In this document: one piece after another, positions 7,502 to 17,610 of the stretch | Layout of the letters: every line of letters starts with the position of its first letter | Position numbering within the stretch: position 1 is the stretch's first letter | Source of the DNA: Mesorhizobium loti | GTDB taxonomy: Bacteria; Pseudomonadota; Alphaproteobacteria; Rhizobiales; Rhizobiaceae | Assembly (NCBI RefSeq): GCF_002858745.1 | Contig: NZ_PJRO01000001.1 | Coordinates: forward strand, 620,001 to 684,000 | DNA length: 64,000 nt | Direction: 5' to 3' | Made by a program: the position numbers and the translations under genes | Notes under the pieces: generated by a model | Databases searched by the model: none | What the model was told of the DNA's origin: nothing | The model's input: only the letters and a program-made list of their open reading frames with translations

Positions 7502-9325
7502 TCACTCCACCGTAACCGATTTGGCCAGGTTGCGCGGCTGATCGACATCGGTGCCCATGAAAACTGCCGTGAAATAGGCCAACATCTGGACAGGAAGCGC
7601 GTAGAGGATCGGCGCGATGATTTCCGGCACGTCCGGCAGGACGATGGTGTCGATGGTCTTCACTGTCGACTTCTCGGCGCCCTTCTTGTCGGTGATCAGA
7701 ATGATCTTGCCACCGCGTGCCGCCACTTCCTGCATGTTCGAGACGGTTTTCTCGAAGATGCGGTCGTATGGGGCGATAACGACGACAGGCATGTTTTCGT
7801 CGATCAGCGCGATCGGACCGTGCTTGAGCTCGCCCGCCGCATAACCTTCGGCATGGATATAAGACAGTTCCTTGAGCTTCAGCGCGCCCTCGAGCGCCAG
7901 CGGGAAGTTGGTGTCGCGGCCAAGATAGAGCACATCGCGGTGATGGGCGAGATCGCGAGCGACTTTCTCGATCTGCTCCTCCAGCTTGATGACCTGGCTG
8001 GCCAGGCGCGGCGCCTCGGCGAGCTGCTTGACCAGCTTTGCCTCCTCCTCAGGCGAGATATGGCCGCGGGCAACACCCGCGCGCACGGCAAGTGCGGCCA
8101 TCACCGAAAGTTGGCAAGTGAAAGCCTTGGTCGAGGCGACGCCGATCTCCGGCCCCGCCAGGATCGGCAGGACAATATCGGCCTCCCGCGCCATGGTCGA
8201 TTCGCGCACATTGACGACGACGCCGATCGGCACGCCTTCCTTGCGGCAGTAGCGCAACGAGGCAAGCGTGTCGGCCGTCTCACCGGACTGGGAAATGAAA
8301 AGCGCGGCGCTGTTCTTCGACAGCGGCATTTCGCGATAACGGAATTCCGAAGCGATATCGATATCCACCGGCAAGCGGGCGAGACGCTCGAACCAGTATT
8401 TGCCGACCAGGCCGGCGAGATAGGCAGTGCCGCAAGCCGAGATCGCCAGCCGCTCGATCTTGGCGAAATCCCACGGCAGGTCCAGCGCCTTGGCCTTGCC
8501 ATTGGTGAAATCGATGTAGTTGCCAAGCGTGTGGGAGATGACTTCCGGCTGCTCGTGGATTTCCTTGTGCATGAAGTGGCGATGGTTGCCCTTGTCGACC
8601 AGGAACGAGGTGCCGATCGACTGCTGGCGCTTGCGCTCGACCTTCTTGCCTTCCATGTCGAAAATGACGATCTCGTTGCGGCGCACCACTGCCCAGTCAC
8701 CATCTTCAAGATAGGTAATGGAGTTGGTGAACGGCGCCAGCGCGATGGCGTCCGAACCCAGATACATCTCGCCCTCGCCATGGCCGACGGCGAGCGGTGG
8801 ACCGTTGCGGGCGCCAATGATCAAATCCTCGTCGCCCTTGAACATGATGGCGAGTGCGAAAGCGCCTTCGAGGCGCTTCAGCGCGTTATGGGCGGCCTCC
8901 ACCGGCTTGGCACCGCGCGCCATTTCACGCGAGACCAGATGGGCAACGACTTCAGTGTCGGTCTGCGAGGAGAACTCGTAGCCATCCGCCGAAAGCTCGG
9001 TACGCAGCTCGGCAAAATTCTCGATGATGCCGTTGTGGACGATCGCCACGCCGTTGGAAAAATGCGGATGCGCATTGGTTTCGTTGGGAACGCCGTGCGT
9101 CGCCCAGCGGGTGTGGCCGATGCCGATGGTGCCATCGAGCGGCTCGGCCTGCAGCCTGCGCTCCAGATTGACCAGCTTGCCTTCAGCGCGGCGCCGCGAC
9201 AGTTCGCCATGTTCGATCGTGGCAACGCCTGCTGAATCGTAGCCGCGATATTCCAGCCGCTTCAGCGCATCGACGATCAGCGGCGCTACCGGCGAATGGC
9301 CGACAATTCCAACAATTCCGCACAT
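7502..9325 (-). CDS. glmS: Glutamine-fructose-6-phosphate aminotransferase (isomerizing)
   Basis: GlmS makes glucosamine-6-phosphate from fructose-6-phosphate and glutamine, the entry to UDP-GlcNAc, peptidoglycan and lipid A. The 607-residue protein begins MCGIVGIVG, giving the N-terminal Cys nucleophile after Met removal. The glutaminase domain (about 1-240) has GIGHTRWATHG. Two SIS domains follow, with SACGTAYLAGL, SQSGETADTLAS and the C-terminal ...DQPRNLAKSVTVE typical of GlmS. It lies 159 bases downstream of glmU on the same strand, so two steps of one pathway are adjacent. Confidence 0.97.
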   Translation of the reverse strand: MCGIVGIVGHSPVAPLIVDALKRLEYRGYDSAGVATIEHGELSRRRAEGKLVNLERRLQAEPLDGTIGIGHTRWATHGVPNETNAHPHFSNGVAIVHNGIIENFAELRTELSADGYEFSSQTDTEVVAHLVSREMARGAKPVEAAHNALKRLEGAFALAIMFKGDEDLIIGARNGPPLAVGHGEGEMYLGSDAIALAPFTNSITYLEDGDWAVVRRNEIVIFDMEGKKVERKRQQSIGTSFLVDKGNHRHFMHKEIHEQPEVISHTLGNYIDFTNGKAKALDLPWDFAKIERLAISACGTAYLAGLVGKYWFERLARLPVDIDIASEFRYREMPLSKNSAALFISQSGETADTLASLRYCRKEGVPIGVVVNVRESTMAREADIVLPILAGPEIGVASTKAFTCQLSVMAALAVRAGVARGHISPEEEAKLVKQLAEAPRLASQVIKLEEQIEKVARDLAHHRDVLYLGRDTNFPLALEGALKLKELSYIHAEGYAAGELKHGPIALIDENMPVVVIAPYDRIFEKTVSNMQEVAARGGKIILITDKKGAEKSTVKTIDTIVLPDVPEIIAPILYALPVQMLAYFTAVFMGTDVDQPRNLAKSVTVE

Positions 9326-9484
9326 AAAAGCTGCCCCGATTCCTCTTGGCGAACACCCGGCCGCTGTTTAGTCGACCGCTGCCACCCACGACAATCACAT
9401 TGCGTTTCGTCCAGTCTTTTGACTTAGACTTATTCGGCCGCCTCCTATGACAGGCTTGCCACGAAGTCCAGCCGTAAGAAATCC

Positions 9485-10834
9485 CTACTTCTTGGCAGCA
9501 GAGGCACGGCGCTCACGCAGTTCCTTGCCTTTGCCGGGCAAGATTTTCTGACGCGCACGACCAAATGCCAAAGCATCTTCGGGGACATCTTCGGTAATCA
9601 CACTTCCCGAAGCGATGTAGGCGCCGTCGCCAAGCTTGATGGGCGCCACCAGCGACGAATTCGAACCAACGAAAGCGCCGGCGCCGATGTCGGTGAAGAA
9701 CTTGGAGTAACCATCATAGTTGCAGGTGATGGTACCCGCGCCGATGTTGGCGCCTGCCCCGACACGGGCATCGCCGATATAGGTCAGGTGGTTCACCTTG
9801 GCACCGGCCTCGATCCTTGCGTTCTTGACCTCGACGAAATTGCCGACCTTGGCCTTGGCTGCAAGATCGGCGCCTGGCCGCAGGCGAGCATAAGGGCCGA
9901 TGTCGGCGTTGTCGGCAACGGTCGTGCCTTCCAGATGGCTGAAGGCATGCACCTTCACGCCACACGCGATCTTCACACCCGGACCAAAGAAGACATTGGG
10001 CTCAACCACCGTGTCCTGGCCGATCTCGGTGTCGTGCGAGAAATAGACAGTTTCCGGCGCGATCAGCGTGACGCCGCCAAGCATCGCCTCGCGGCGGCGG
10101 CGCTTCTGCCAGATCTCCTCGGCTTCTGCGAGTTCCGCGCGGTTGTTGATGCCGAGCGCGTTTTCATATCCAGCCTCGATGGCGACGACATCGAGCCCCT
10201 TGGCGTTGGCGATCTCAACGATGTCGGTCAGATAATATTCGCCCTTGGCGTTGCCGTTGCCGACGCCGTCCAGCAGACCGAGCGCGTGATTGCCGGAGAC
10301 AGCCATCATGCCGGCATTGCAAAAGCCGATCTTGCGCTCTTCGTCGGTACAATCCTTTTCCTCGCGGATCGCGGTGAGCTTGCCACCCTTTTCGATCAGC
10401 CGGCCATAGCCAGCCGGGCTTGGCGGACGGAAGCCGATGACCACGACGGCGGCGCCCTCGGCGAGCTTCGCCCGCGCCGCACCAAGAGCAGCGGCATCGA
10501 TCAGTGGCGTGTCGCCGAACATGACGAGGACGTCGTCATACCCTTTGGCCATGGCTTCGCGGGCGGCCAGCACCGCATGCGCCGTGCCCAGGCGCTGTTC
10601 CTGAACGAATGCGCCGGCACGAGGCGCGAACTTCTCCGCCGCCTTGCGCATCTCGTCAGCGCCATGACCGATCACCAGAGCAATGTCCGTAGCGCCAGCA
10701 GTCTCCGCAGCCTTCACCACATGCGCCACCATCGGCAGACCGGCAATTTGATGCAGGACCTTCGGCAGCGCGCTTTTCATGCGCGTGCCTTCGCCGGCAG
10801 CGAGGATGATGGACAGGCAGGTTCTGGATGTCAT
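9485..10834 (-). CDS. glmU: Bifunctional UDP-N-acetylglucosamine pyrophosphorylase / glucosamine-1-phosphate acetyltransferase
   Basis: GlmU acetylates glucosamine-1-phosphate and uridylylates the product to UDP-GlcNAc. The N-terminal nucleotidyltransferase shows LAAGEGTRM and [11 protein letters not shown] near residues 11-35. From about residue 250 there is a left-handed beta-helix of hexapeptide repeats ([42 protein letters not shown]) carrying acetyltransferase activity. The 449-residue length is normal. It is transcribed toward glmS, and a palindromic element lies just upstream at 10873-10917. Confidence 0.97.
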   Translation of the reverse strand: MTSRTCLSIILAAGEGTRMKSALPKVLHQIAGLPMVAHVVKAAETAGATDIALVIGHGADEMRKAAEKFAPRAGAFVQEQRLGTAHAVLAAREAMAKGYDDVLVMFGDTPLIDAAALGAARAKLAEGAAVVVIGFRPPSPAGYGRLIEKGGKLTAIREEKDCTDEERKIGFCNAGMMAVSGNHALGLLDGVGNGNAKGEYYLTDIVEIANAKGLDVVAIEAGYENALGINNRAELAEAEEIWQKRRRREAMLGGVTLIAPETVYFSHDTEIGQDTVVEPNVFFGPGVKIACGVKVHAFSHLEGTTVADNADIGPYARLRPGADLAAKAKVGNFVEVKNARIEAGAKVNHLTYIGDARVGAGANIGAGTITCNYDGYSKFFTDIGAGAFVGSNSSLVAPIKLGDGAYIASGSVITEDVPEDALAFGRARQKILPGKGKELRERRASAAKK

Positions 10835-10872
10835 GAGCAGCTACCGATGCAGGAAAGACGAAGGCCTTCTAA

Positions 10873-10917
10873 GCAGGTTCCGCAAAAGTGTTCCACGGTT
10901 TTGCGATGAGAACCTGC
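10873..10917. repeat. Palindromic element upstream of glmU
   Basis: Inverted arms GCAGGTTCCGCAAAA and TTTTGCGATGAGAACCTGC, imperfect in the middle, surround GTGTTCCACGG. It is similar in style to the other short palindromic intergenic elements in this window but is a different sequence type. The rest of the glmU-ccdA gap (10835-11017) shows no gene. Confidence 0.7.
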
Positions 10918-11017
10918 GACAAAACAATAAACTAGACTGACGAAGCGTGGGCGAAGCCACGCAAGTCTGCTCAGTATCGGCGGGTTATGGTACCAATATG
11001 GTTAAATTCGGAGGCTG

Positions 11018-11764
11018 TTATCCAAGTCGTCCGAGCGCAGGGAAATTTTCGAGCAGCCAATAGGCCATGACCTGCACGCCGCCGGTCAGGAAAAAGACGC
11101 CAGCGATGACCAACAGCGCGCCGATCGCCTTCTCGACCCTGCCGAGATGAACGCGGAATTTGCTCAGGAACCGCATGAAAGCGCCGGAGAACAGCGCCGC
11201 GATCAGAAACGGAATGCCTAGGCCAAGCGAATAAGCGGCGAGCAACAAGGCGCCCTCGCTCACTGTCTCACGCCCGCCAGCCAAAGTCAGGATCGGCCCG
11301 AGCACCGGGCCAATGCATGGCGTCCAGCCAAAAGCGAAGGCCAGCCCCATGACATAGGCGGCAATCGCGCTGGCCGGCTTGCCTTGCGACTGGAAGCGCG
11401 CTTCGCGCGACAGAAGCGGAATGCGCAGGATACCGAGGAAATTCAGGCCCATCAGGATGATGAGCGCGCCGGCAATCATCGCCAGCGGCTCCTGGTAGAC
11501 GCGCAACAGCCGCCCGATCGTCGAAGCGCCGGCGCCCAATGCTATAAAAACGGTGGAGAAGCCGAGAACGAAAGCAATGGAAGCGGCGATCAGTGCGCCG
11601 CGCGCGCCCGTCTTGGCTGCGACACCGGCATTGCCGCGGAAATCATCGACGGAAACACCAGCCATGTAACACAGGTAAGGCGGCACGAGTGGAAGCACGC
11701 ATGGCGATAGGAAGGAGATGGCCCCTGCCCCGATCGCGCTGACATAGCCGACATCCAATGCCAT
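11018..11764 (-). CDS. ccdA: Cytochrome c biogenesis protein CcdA
   Basis: CcdA is an inner-membrane thiol-disulfide carrier that passes electrons from cytoplasmic thioredoxin to periplasmic partners needed for haem attachment to c-type cytochromes. The 248-residue protein has about six membrane segments. The two redox cysteines lie in the family motifs LSPCVLPLVPPYL (near residue 21) and GWTPCIGPVLG (near residue 150). The start MALDVGYVSAIGAGA is standard. It stands alone here, with no ccm genes beside it, divergent from topA. Confidence 0.93.
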   Translation of the reverse strand: MALDVGYVSAIGAGAISFLSPCVLPLVPPYLCYMAGVSVDDFRGNAGVAAKTGARGALIAASIAFVLGFSTVFIALGAGASTIGRLLRVYQEPLAMIAGALIILMGLNFLGILRIPLLSREARFQSQGKPASAIAAYVMGLAFAFGWTPCIGPVLGPILTLAGGRETVSEGALLLAAYSLGLGIPFLIAALFSGAFMRFLSKFRVHLGRVEKAIGALLVIAGVFFLTGGVQVMAYWLLENFPALGRLG

Positions 11765-12236
11765 TCTTTGGTGCTCCGTCCGTTACGCAGCAGGATATAG
11801 CCCTGCCAAGGCCCGGTCTCCAATCACCATTATGTGGCAAGTCAGCGCAGAACGGTTTTGTCAGTGATGACGAAATTGTGAGGCGAGGATTTTCGCGGAG
11901 GCGCATGTCAAGCGCCCCCAGCCATGTCAGTTCCGACCGGTACTGAAGGCGCACCCCTGGGTTTCTGCATGGACAACAGTTCCTGTTGCAATTCTCATCC
12001 AGGTCAGCGTAGGCCAGCGATGACCTGATCGAAGCCGCACACCGACGGCAGCGTGCCGCAAACAGCTCAAGCCGCGAAAGATCGTCTTCAAATGGGCGAG
12101 TTACGCCTGGCTTGGGACATCCAATTTGCGGCAACCACTTGACCGGACTGAAAAGCACGGCCATTTGACGGGCGGATTTTTCAGCTTCCGGCGCTTCCAT
12201 TTCCTGGTTTGACGCCGCACGGGAACGCAGCCGCTC
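11765..12236. other. 472-base intergenic region between ccdA and topA, no gene seen
   Basis: No frame on either strand here looks like a protein family. The region must hold the divergent promoters for ccdA and topA, but no convincing -35/-10 pair was identified. In several Rhizobiales topA is preceded by dprA. No dprA or recognisable remnant is present. Confidence 0.5.
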
Positions 12237-14798
12237 ATGGACATCGTCGTCGTCGAGTCGCCGAACAAAGTTAAAAGCATCAACAAATATCTCGGTCGGA
12301 ACTACAAGGTTCTGGCCTCCTTCGGCCATGTCCGCGACCTCCCCGCCAAGGACGGTTCGGTGAAACCCGACGAGGATTTCGCCATGTCCTGGGCGGTCGA
12401 CGCCGCTTCGGCCAAGCGGCTGACCGACATCGCCAAGGCGGTAAAAGACGCCGACGGCCTCATCCTCGCAACCGATCCGGATCGCGAAGGCGAAGCCATT
12501 GCCTGGCATGTGCTGGAGGTGCTGAAGCAGAAGAAGGTGCTGAAGGACAAGCCGATCAAGCGTGTCGCCTTCAACTCCATCACCAAGCAGGCGGTGCTCG
12601 ACGCCATCGCGAACCCGCGTGAGATCGATCCGCCATTGGTGGATGCCTATCTGGCGCGCCGCGCTCTGGACTATCTGGTCGGCTTTACCTTGTCGCCGGT
12701 GCTGTGGCGCAAGTTGCCGGGAGCCCGTTCAGCCGGCCGCGTGCAGTCGGTGGCGCTGCGTTTCGTCTGCGACCGCGAGGCAGAAATCGAACGTTTCGTG
12801 CGCGAGGAATACTGGCAGATCGCCGCCACTCTCGGCACGCCGCGCAATGAGAACTTCGAGGCCAGGCTGACGGCCTATGAAGGCAAGAAGCTGCAGAAGC
12901 TCGATATTTCCTCGCAGGTAATGGCCGATGACATCAAAGCGATGCTGGAAGGCGCATCCTTCCGGGCGCTGTCGGTGGAAGCCAAGCCGACCAAACGCAA
13001 CCCCGGACCGCCTTTCACCACGTCGACGTTGCAGCAGGCCGCATCGTCGAGCCTCGGATTCTCAGCCCAGCGAACCATGCAGGTTGCCCAGCGCCTCTAC
13101 GAGGGCATGGACATCGGCGGCGAGACCACCGGTCTCATCACCTATATGCGTACCGACGGCGTTCAGATGGCGCCCGAGGCGATCTCGGCTGCCCGCGACG
13201 CCATCGTCAAGGAATTCGGCGCCAAATACCTGCCGGAAAAGCCGCGCCACTACACAACCAAGGCCAAGAACGCGCAGGAAGCGCACGAGGCCATCCGCCC
13301 GACTGATTTCAACCGGACGCCGGCCGAGGTGCGTAAGTATCTCGATGCCGACCAGGCACGACTCTACGAGATCATCTGGAAGCGGGCGATCGCCAGTCAG
13401 ATGCAGCCGGCCGAGATCGAGCGCACCACGGTCGAAATCGAAGCACGCAACGGCGCAAAAATCGCTGGCCTGCGCGCGGTCGGTTCCGTCACCCGCTTCG
13501 ACGGCTTCATCGCCGCCTACACCGACCAGAAGGAAGAAGATTCGGAGGACGAGGAAAACCGCCGTCTGCCCGAAATCCGCGCTGAGGAGACACTCAAGCG
13601 CGAACAGATCAGCGCCACGCAGCACACGACCGAGCCGCCGCCGCGCTACTCCGAAGCCTCGTTCATCAAGAAGATGGAAGAGCTCGGCATCGGCCGGCCC
13701 TCGACCTATGTCGCGACGCTGAAGACGCTGGAAGATCGCGATTACATCAAGATCGAGAACCGCAAGCTGATGCCGCAGTCCAAGGGCCGGCTGGTCACCG
13801 CCTTCATGGAAGGCTTCTTCGAGCACTACGTGGAGTACGATTTCACCGCTTCGCTCGAAGAGAAGCTGGACGAGATCTCCGACGGCAAACTCTCCTGGAA
13901 GGACGTGCTGCGCGACTTCTGGAAAGATTTTTCCGGCGCTATCGACGGCATCAAGGAGCTGCGTGTCACCGACGTGCTCGACGCGCTCAACGAAGAACTG
14001 GCGCCGCTGGTCTTCCCCGAGCGCGAGGACGGTTCCAACCCCCGCATCTGCCCGAAATGCGGCAACGGCAACCTGTCCCTGAAACTCGGCAAGTTCGGCG
14101 CCTTCGTCGGCTGCTCGAACTATCCCGAATGCGGCTACACCCGTCAGCTCGATGGCCAGAACGGCAATGCCGAGAACGGTGCGATCGAGGATGGCACTAA
14201 GCTGCTCGGCAAGGATCCGTACACGGCCGAAGAGATCACGCTGCGCTCGGGGCGCTTCGGCCCCTATGTGCAGCGCGGCGAAGGCAAGGATGCAAAACGC
14301 TCCAGCCTGCCCAAAGGCTGGACGGCTGCGACGATCGATCATGAGAAGGCGCTGGCGCTGTTGTCGCTGCCGCGCGACGTCGGCCAGCATCCAGAAACCG
14401 GGAAGATGATTTCGGCGGGCCTCGGCCGCTACGGTCCGTTCGTGCTGCACGACGGCACCTATGCCAATGTCGAAAGCATCGAGGACGTGTTCACGATAGG
14501 GCTCAACCGCGCCGTCTCGGTGCTGGCGGAAAAGCAATCGAAGGGCGCGGCTGGACGCAACGGCGGAACGCCCGTGGCCCTGAAGGATCTCGGCGAGCAT
14601 CCCGCCGGCGGCGGCAAGATCACCGTGCGTGACGGCCGCTATGGCGCCTATGTCAATTTCGGCAAGATCAACGCGACCCTGCCCAAGGGCAAGGATCCGC
14701 AGACCGTGACGCTCGACGAGGCGGTCGCGTTCATCGCCGAAAAGGAAGCCAAGGGCGGAGGCGGCAAGAAGCCGTTCCGCGGCAAGAAGAAGGGATAG
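12237..14798 (+). CDS. topA: DNA topoisomerase I
   Basis: A type IA topoisomerase that relaxes negative supercoils by single-strand passage. The 853 residues include a Toprim domain beginning VVVESPNKVKSINKYLG, with the metal-binding DPDREGEA around residues 81-88. The catalytic tyrosine is Tyr303 in GLITYMRTDGV. A C-terminal zinc ribbon has CPKCGNGNLSLKLGKFGAF followed by GCSNYPECGY, then repeated basic GRYGPF/GRYGAYV modules. The C-terminus is Lys/Gly-rich (GGKKPFRGKKKG). It is followed 4 bases later by rnr, so the two are probably co-transcribed. Confidence 0.97.
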   Translation: MDIVVVESPNKVKSINKYLGRNYKVLASFGHVRDLPAKDGSVKPDEDFAMSWAVDAASAKRLTDIAKAVKDADGLILATDPDREGEAIAWHVLEVLKQKKVLKDKPIKRVAFNSITKQAVLDAIANPREIDPPLVDAYLARRALDYLVGFTLSPVLWRKLPGARSAGRVQSVALRFVCDREAEIERFVREEYWQIAATLGTPRNENFEARLTAYEGKKLQKLDISSQVMADDIKAMLEGASFRALSVEAKPTKRNPGPPFTTSTLQQAASSSLGFSAQRTMQVAQRLYEGMDIGGETTGLITYMRTDGVQMAPEAISAARDAIVKEFGAKYLPEKPRHYTTKAKNAQEAHEAIRPTDFNRTPAEVRKYLDADQARLYEIIWKRAIASQMQPAEIERTTVEIEARNGAKIAGLRAVGSVTRFDGFIAAYTDQKEEDSEDEENRRLPEIRAEETLKREQISATQHTTEPPPRYSEASFIKKMEELGIGRPSTYVATLKTLEDRDYIKIENRKLMPQSKGRLVTAFMEGFFEHYVEYDFTASLEEKLDEISDGKLSWKDVLRDFWKDFSGAIDGIKELRVTDVLDALNEELAPLVFPEREDGSNPRICPKCGNGNLSLKLGKFGAFVGCSNYPECGYTRQLDGQNGNAENGAIEDGTKLLGKDPYTAEEITLRSGRFGPYVQRGEGKDAKRSSLPKGWTAATIDHEKALALLSLPRDVGQHPETGKMISAGLGRYGPFVLHDGTYANVESIEDVFTIGLNRAVSVLAEKQSKGAAGRNGGTPVALKDLGEHPAGGGKITVRDGRYGAYVNFGKINATLPKGKDPQTVTLDEAVAFIAEKEAKGGGGKKPFRGKKKG

Positions 14799-14802
14799 GG
14801 CA

Positions 14803-17103
14803 TTGGCGCGCAGGATCTCCGGACGAAGCCATGGCGATCCCCGTACTGTCGATACCCGCCGGGGGACACGCGACCAGTATCGTCCCTCGCGTGACGAAAT
14901 CCTGCGTTACATCGCAGAAAATCCTGACCGCTCCGGCAAGCGCGAGATCGCCAAGGCCTTTGCCTTGCGCGGCGACGATCGTGCGTGGTTGAAGGATCTT
15001 CTGCGCGACCTGCAGGATGAGGGGCTCCTGGAAAAAACGCGTAAACGTCATATTCGCCCAGGCGCCCTGCCCCATGTCACCGTGCTCGACGTCGTCGGAC
15101 GCGATGACGAAGGCGGCCTGATCGGCCGACCGGCCGAGCATCAGGGCAATGGCGAGCCACCACGGGTTTCGATCCGCGTCTCGCGTGGCGGCCCGGTAGC
15201 CGGGATCGGCGACCGGGTGCTTGCCAAGACGTTCCCGACCGACGACTCGACAGGCGCGGCCTATACCGCGCGGATCATGAAGGTGTTCGAAAAACGCAAG
15301 GATGCGGTGCTTGGCGTCTTCCGCATTCTGAAGGACGGCACTTTCCGCATCGAACCGGTGGAGCGACGGCAGCCCGAACTCATCGTCGACAAGGAATTCC
15401 AGAACGGCGCCAAGAACGGCGACTTGGTGGAAGTGGAGCCTTCAAGCTCCGGCCGCTACGGCTTGCCGCGCGCCAAGGTACTGGCGGTGCTGGGCTCGCT
15501 GACCAGTGAAAAGGCGGTCTCGATGATCGCCATCCATGCGCATGACATTCCGCATATCTTCCCGTCCGACGTGCTGGCCGAGGCCGAGGCTCTCAAGCCG
15601 GTGACCCTGCAAGGGCGCGAGGACTGGCGCGACCTGCCGCTGGTCACCATCGATCCGGCAGACGCCAAGGACCATGACGACGCGGTTTACGCGATACCGG
15701 ATTCCGACGAGAACAATCCTGGCGGCGTGGTGGTGAGCGTGGCCATCGCCGACGTCGCAGCTTATGTCCGACCGAATTCCGCGCTCGACCGCGAGGCCCT
15801 GAAACGCGGCAATTCGGTGTATTTCCCGGATCGGGTCGTGCCGATGCTGCCCGAACGCATCTCGAACAATCTCTGTTCGTTGCGTGAGGGTGAAGACCGC
15901 CCCGCCATCGCGACGCGCATGACCTTTTCCGCCGAAGGGCGAAAGATACGCCACAGCTTCCATCGCGTGATGATGAAGTCGGCCGCCAAGCTCGCCTATC
16001 CGCAGGCGCAGGCCGCCATTGACGGTGTGCCAGATGACAAGACCGCCCCTCTCCTCGGGGGCGTGCTGAAGCCACTGTGGGATGCCTATGCCGTGCTGAA
16101 GCGCGGCCGCGATGCGCGCCAGCCGCTGGAACTTGATCTGCCCGAGCGCAAGATCCTGTTGAAAGAGGACGGCACGGTCGACCGCGTCGTCGTCCCGGAA
16201 CGGCTCGATGCGCACAAGCTGATCGAAGAATTCATGATCCAGGCGAACGTCGCTGCAGCAGAAACGCTGGAAGCGAAGAAACAGCCGCTGATCTACCGCA
16301 TCCACGATGGCCCGACGCTCGCCAAGCAGGAATCGCTGCGCGAGTTCCTGCAGACGCTTGGCCTGTCGCTGGCGCGCGGCGCCCAGATGCGCCCGAGCCA
16401 GTTCAACTCCATCCTCGAGCGCGTGCGCGGTGCCGACAATGAAGCGCTCGTCAACGAGGTGGTGCTGCGCTCGCAGAGCCAGGCCGAATACAATCCCGAC
16501 AACATCGGCCATTTCGGACTCAACCTGCACCGCTACGCGCATTTCACCTCGCCGATCCGTCGCTATGCCGACCTGATCGTGCATCGTGGGTTGATCGCGG
16601 CGCTCGGTCTCGGATCGGATGGGCTGACGCGGGGCGAAGAGGAAAGACTGGCCGAAACCGGCGCGCTGATTTCAGCGGCGGAGCGCCGTGCCATGGCTGC
16701 GGAACGCGAAACCGTCGACCGCCTCATCGCCGCTTTCCTGGCCGAGCGTGTCGACGAGCGATTCGACGCCCGCATCTCCGGTGTCACCAAGTCAGGACTT
16801 TTTGTCCAATTGCCGCAATATGGCGCAGATGGTTTTATCCCGGTGTCATCCTTGGGTGACGATTATTATATATTCGATGAAACGGCGCGTTCGCTTTTCG
16901 GAGAACGCAGCGGCAAGGGATATCAGCTTGCGGACCGTGTCGAGGTCCGCCTTGTCGAAGTGGCGCCGCTGGCCGGCGCAATGCGCTTCGAGATGCTGAG
17001 TGCACCGAAACCACTGCCCGGCTCGAAACGGTCGTTTCACAAGGCAAAGGGCCGCGCCCGAGCCTCGCAATCGCGTTCTGGACCGCGCGGCAGGAGACGA
17101 TGA
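14803..17103 (+). CDS. rnr: Ribonuclease R
   Basis: RNase R is a processive 3'-5' exoribonuclease able to degrade structured RNA. The 766-residue protein has an N-terminal winged-helix region (RDEILRYIAENPDRSGKREI), cold-shock-like domains, and the RNB catalytic domain opening RDLPLVTIDPADAKDHDDAV, with the acidic metal ligands. A C-terminal S1 domain (RISGVTKSGLFVQLPQYGADG) and a basic tail follow. The start codon is TTG at 14803, preceded by AGGGATAGGG (14791-14800) that overlaps the topA stop; no ATG fits the N-terminus better. The use of TTG may lower its output relative to topA. Confidence 0.95.
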   Translation: MARRISGRSHGDPRTVDTRRGTRDQYRPSRDEILRYIAENPDRSGKREIAKAFALRGDDRAWLKDLLRDLQDEGLLEKTRKRHIRPGALPHVTVLDVVGRDDEGGLIGRPAEHQGNGEPPRVSIRVSRGGPVAGIGDRVLAKTFPTDDSTGAAYTARIMKVFEKRKDAVLGVFRILKDGTFRIEPVERRQPELIVDKEFQNGAKNGDLVEVEPSSSGRYGLPRAKVLAVLGSLTSEKAVSMIAIHAHDIPHIFPSDVLAEAEALKPVTLQGREDWRDLPLVTIDPADAKDHDDAVYAIPDSDENNPGGVVVSVAIADVAAYVRPNSALDREALKRGNSVYFPDRVVPMLPERISNNLCSLREGEDRPAIATRMTFSAEGRKIRHSFHRVMMKSAAKLAYPQAQAAIDGVPDDKTAPLLGGVLKPLWDAYAVLKRGRDARQPLELDLPERKILLKEDGTVDRVVVPERLDAHKLIEEFMIQANVAAAETLEAKKQPLIYRIHDGPTLAKQESLREFLQTLGLSLARGAQMRPSQFNSILERVRGADNEALVNEVVLRSQSQAEYNPDNIGHFGLNLHRYAHFTSPIRRYADLIVHRGLIAALGLGSDGLTRGEEERLAETGALISAAERRAMAAERETVDRLIAAFLAERVDERFDARISGVTKSGLFVQLPQYGADGFIPVSSLGDDYYIFDETARSLFGERSGKGYQLADRVEVRLVEVAPLAGAMRFEMLSAPKPLPGSKRSFHKAKGRARASQSRSGPRGRRR

Positions 17104-17537
17104 TGCAACAGCAGGTTTTCGGCGGCGAACAGCATTCCGGCAGGGCGACCCGCCCGCTTTGGACGGCAATGAAGCGCGGCTTCCTGTGCCGCTGCCCGAA
17201 CTGCGGCGAAGGCAAGCTGTTCCGCGCCTTCACCAAGACCTTCGATCATTGCGAAGCCTGTGGTGAGGAATTCCACCATCACCGTGCCGACGACCTGCCG
17301 GCCTATCTGGTGATCGTTATCGTCGGCCACGTCATCCTTGGCGGTTTCATGGGCGTGGAAGCGACCTCGACGCTTTCCATGTGGCAGCATTTGGCCATCT
17401 GGGCGCCGCTTACCATCATCATGTCGCTGGCGCTCCTGCAGCCGATCAAGGGCGCCGTGATCGGCCTGCAATGGGCCTATTACATGCATGGCTTCGGCGG
17501 CGAGGTCGACCATATCGAGGGCCATCCCGAGACGTGA
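17100..17537 (+). CDS. DUF983 family membrane protein
   Basis: A 145-residue protein of unknown function common in alphaproteobacteria. The N-terminal zinc-ribbon-like section has CRCPNCGEGKLFRAF and CEACGEEF (two CxxC pairs). Two transmembrane segments follow (about residues 68-90 and 97-118). It starts at an ATGATG that overlaps the rnr stop codon, indicating translational coupling and a topA-rnr-DUF983 operon. Confidence 0.88.
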   Translation: MMQQQVFGGEQHSGRATRPLWTAMKRGFLCRCPNCGEGKLFRAFTKTFDHCEACGEEFHHHRADDLPAYLVIVIVGHVILGGFMGVEATSTLSMWQHLAIWAPLTIIMSLALLQPIKGAVIGLQWAYYMHGFGGEVDHIEGHPET

Positions 17538-17610
17538 TGTACAGGCTGGTGCAACGGACCAGTCCAGACCACCCCTTTAATTTGACAAAAGTTTCCGCTA
17601 GGTCGGTCAC

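Noticed and set aside
7820-9235. A 471-codon frame on the plus strand
   Set aside because: It is antisense to glmS, with no recognisable motif and composition typical of a shadow frame.
11643-12509. Possible 288-codon gene on the minus strand across the ccdA-topA gap
   Set aside because: It runs into the 5' ends of ccdA and topA on the wrong frames and resembles nothing known.
13062-14600. A 512-codon frame on the minus strand
   Set aside because: It lies antisense to topA, which has clear family motifs, and its translation shows no domain of its own.
17582-17610. Perfect TTGACA hexamer before the Nudix gene
   Set aside because: No -10 element lies at normal spacing, and the start codon is too close. 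Kept only as a note.
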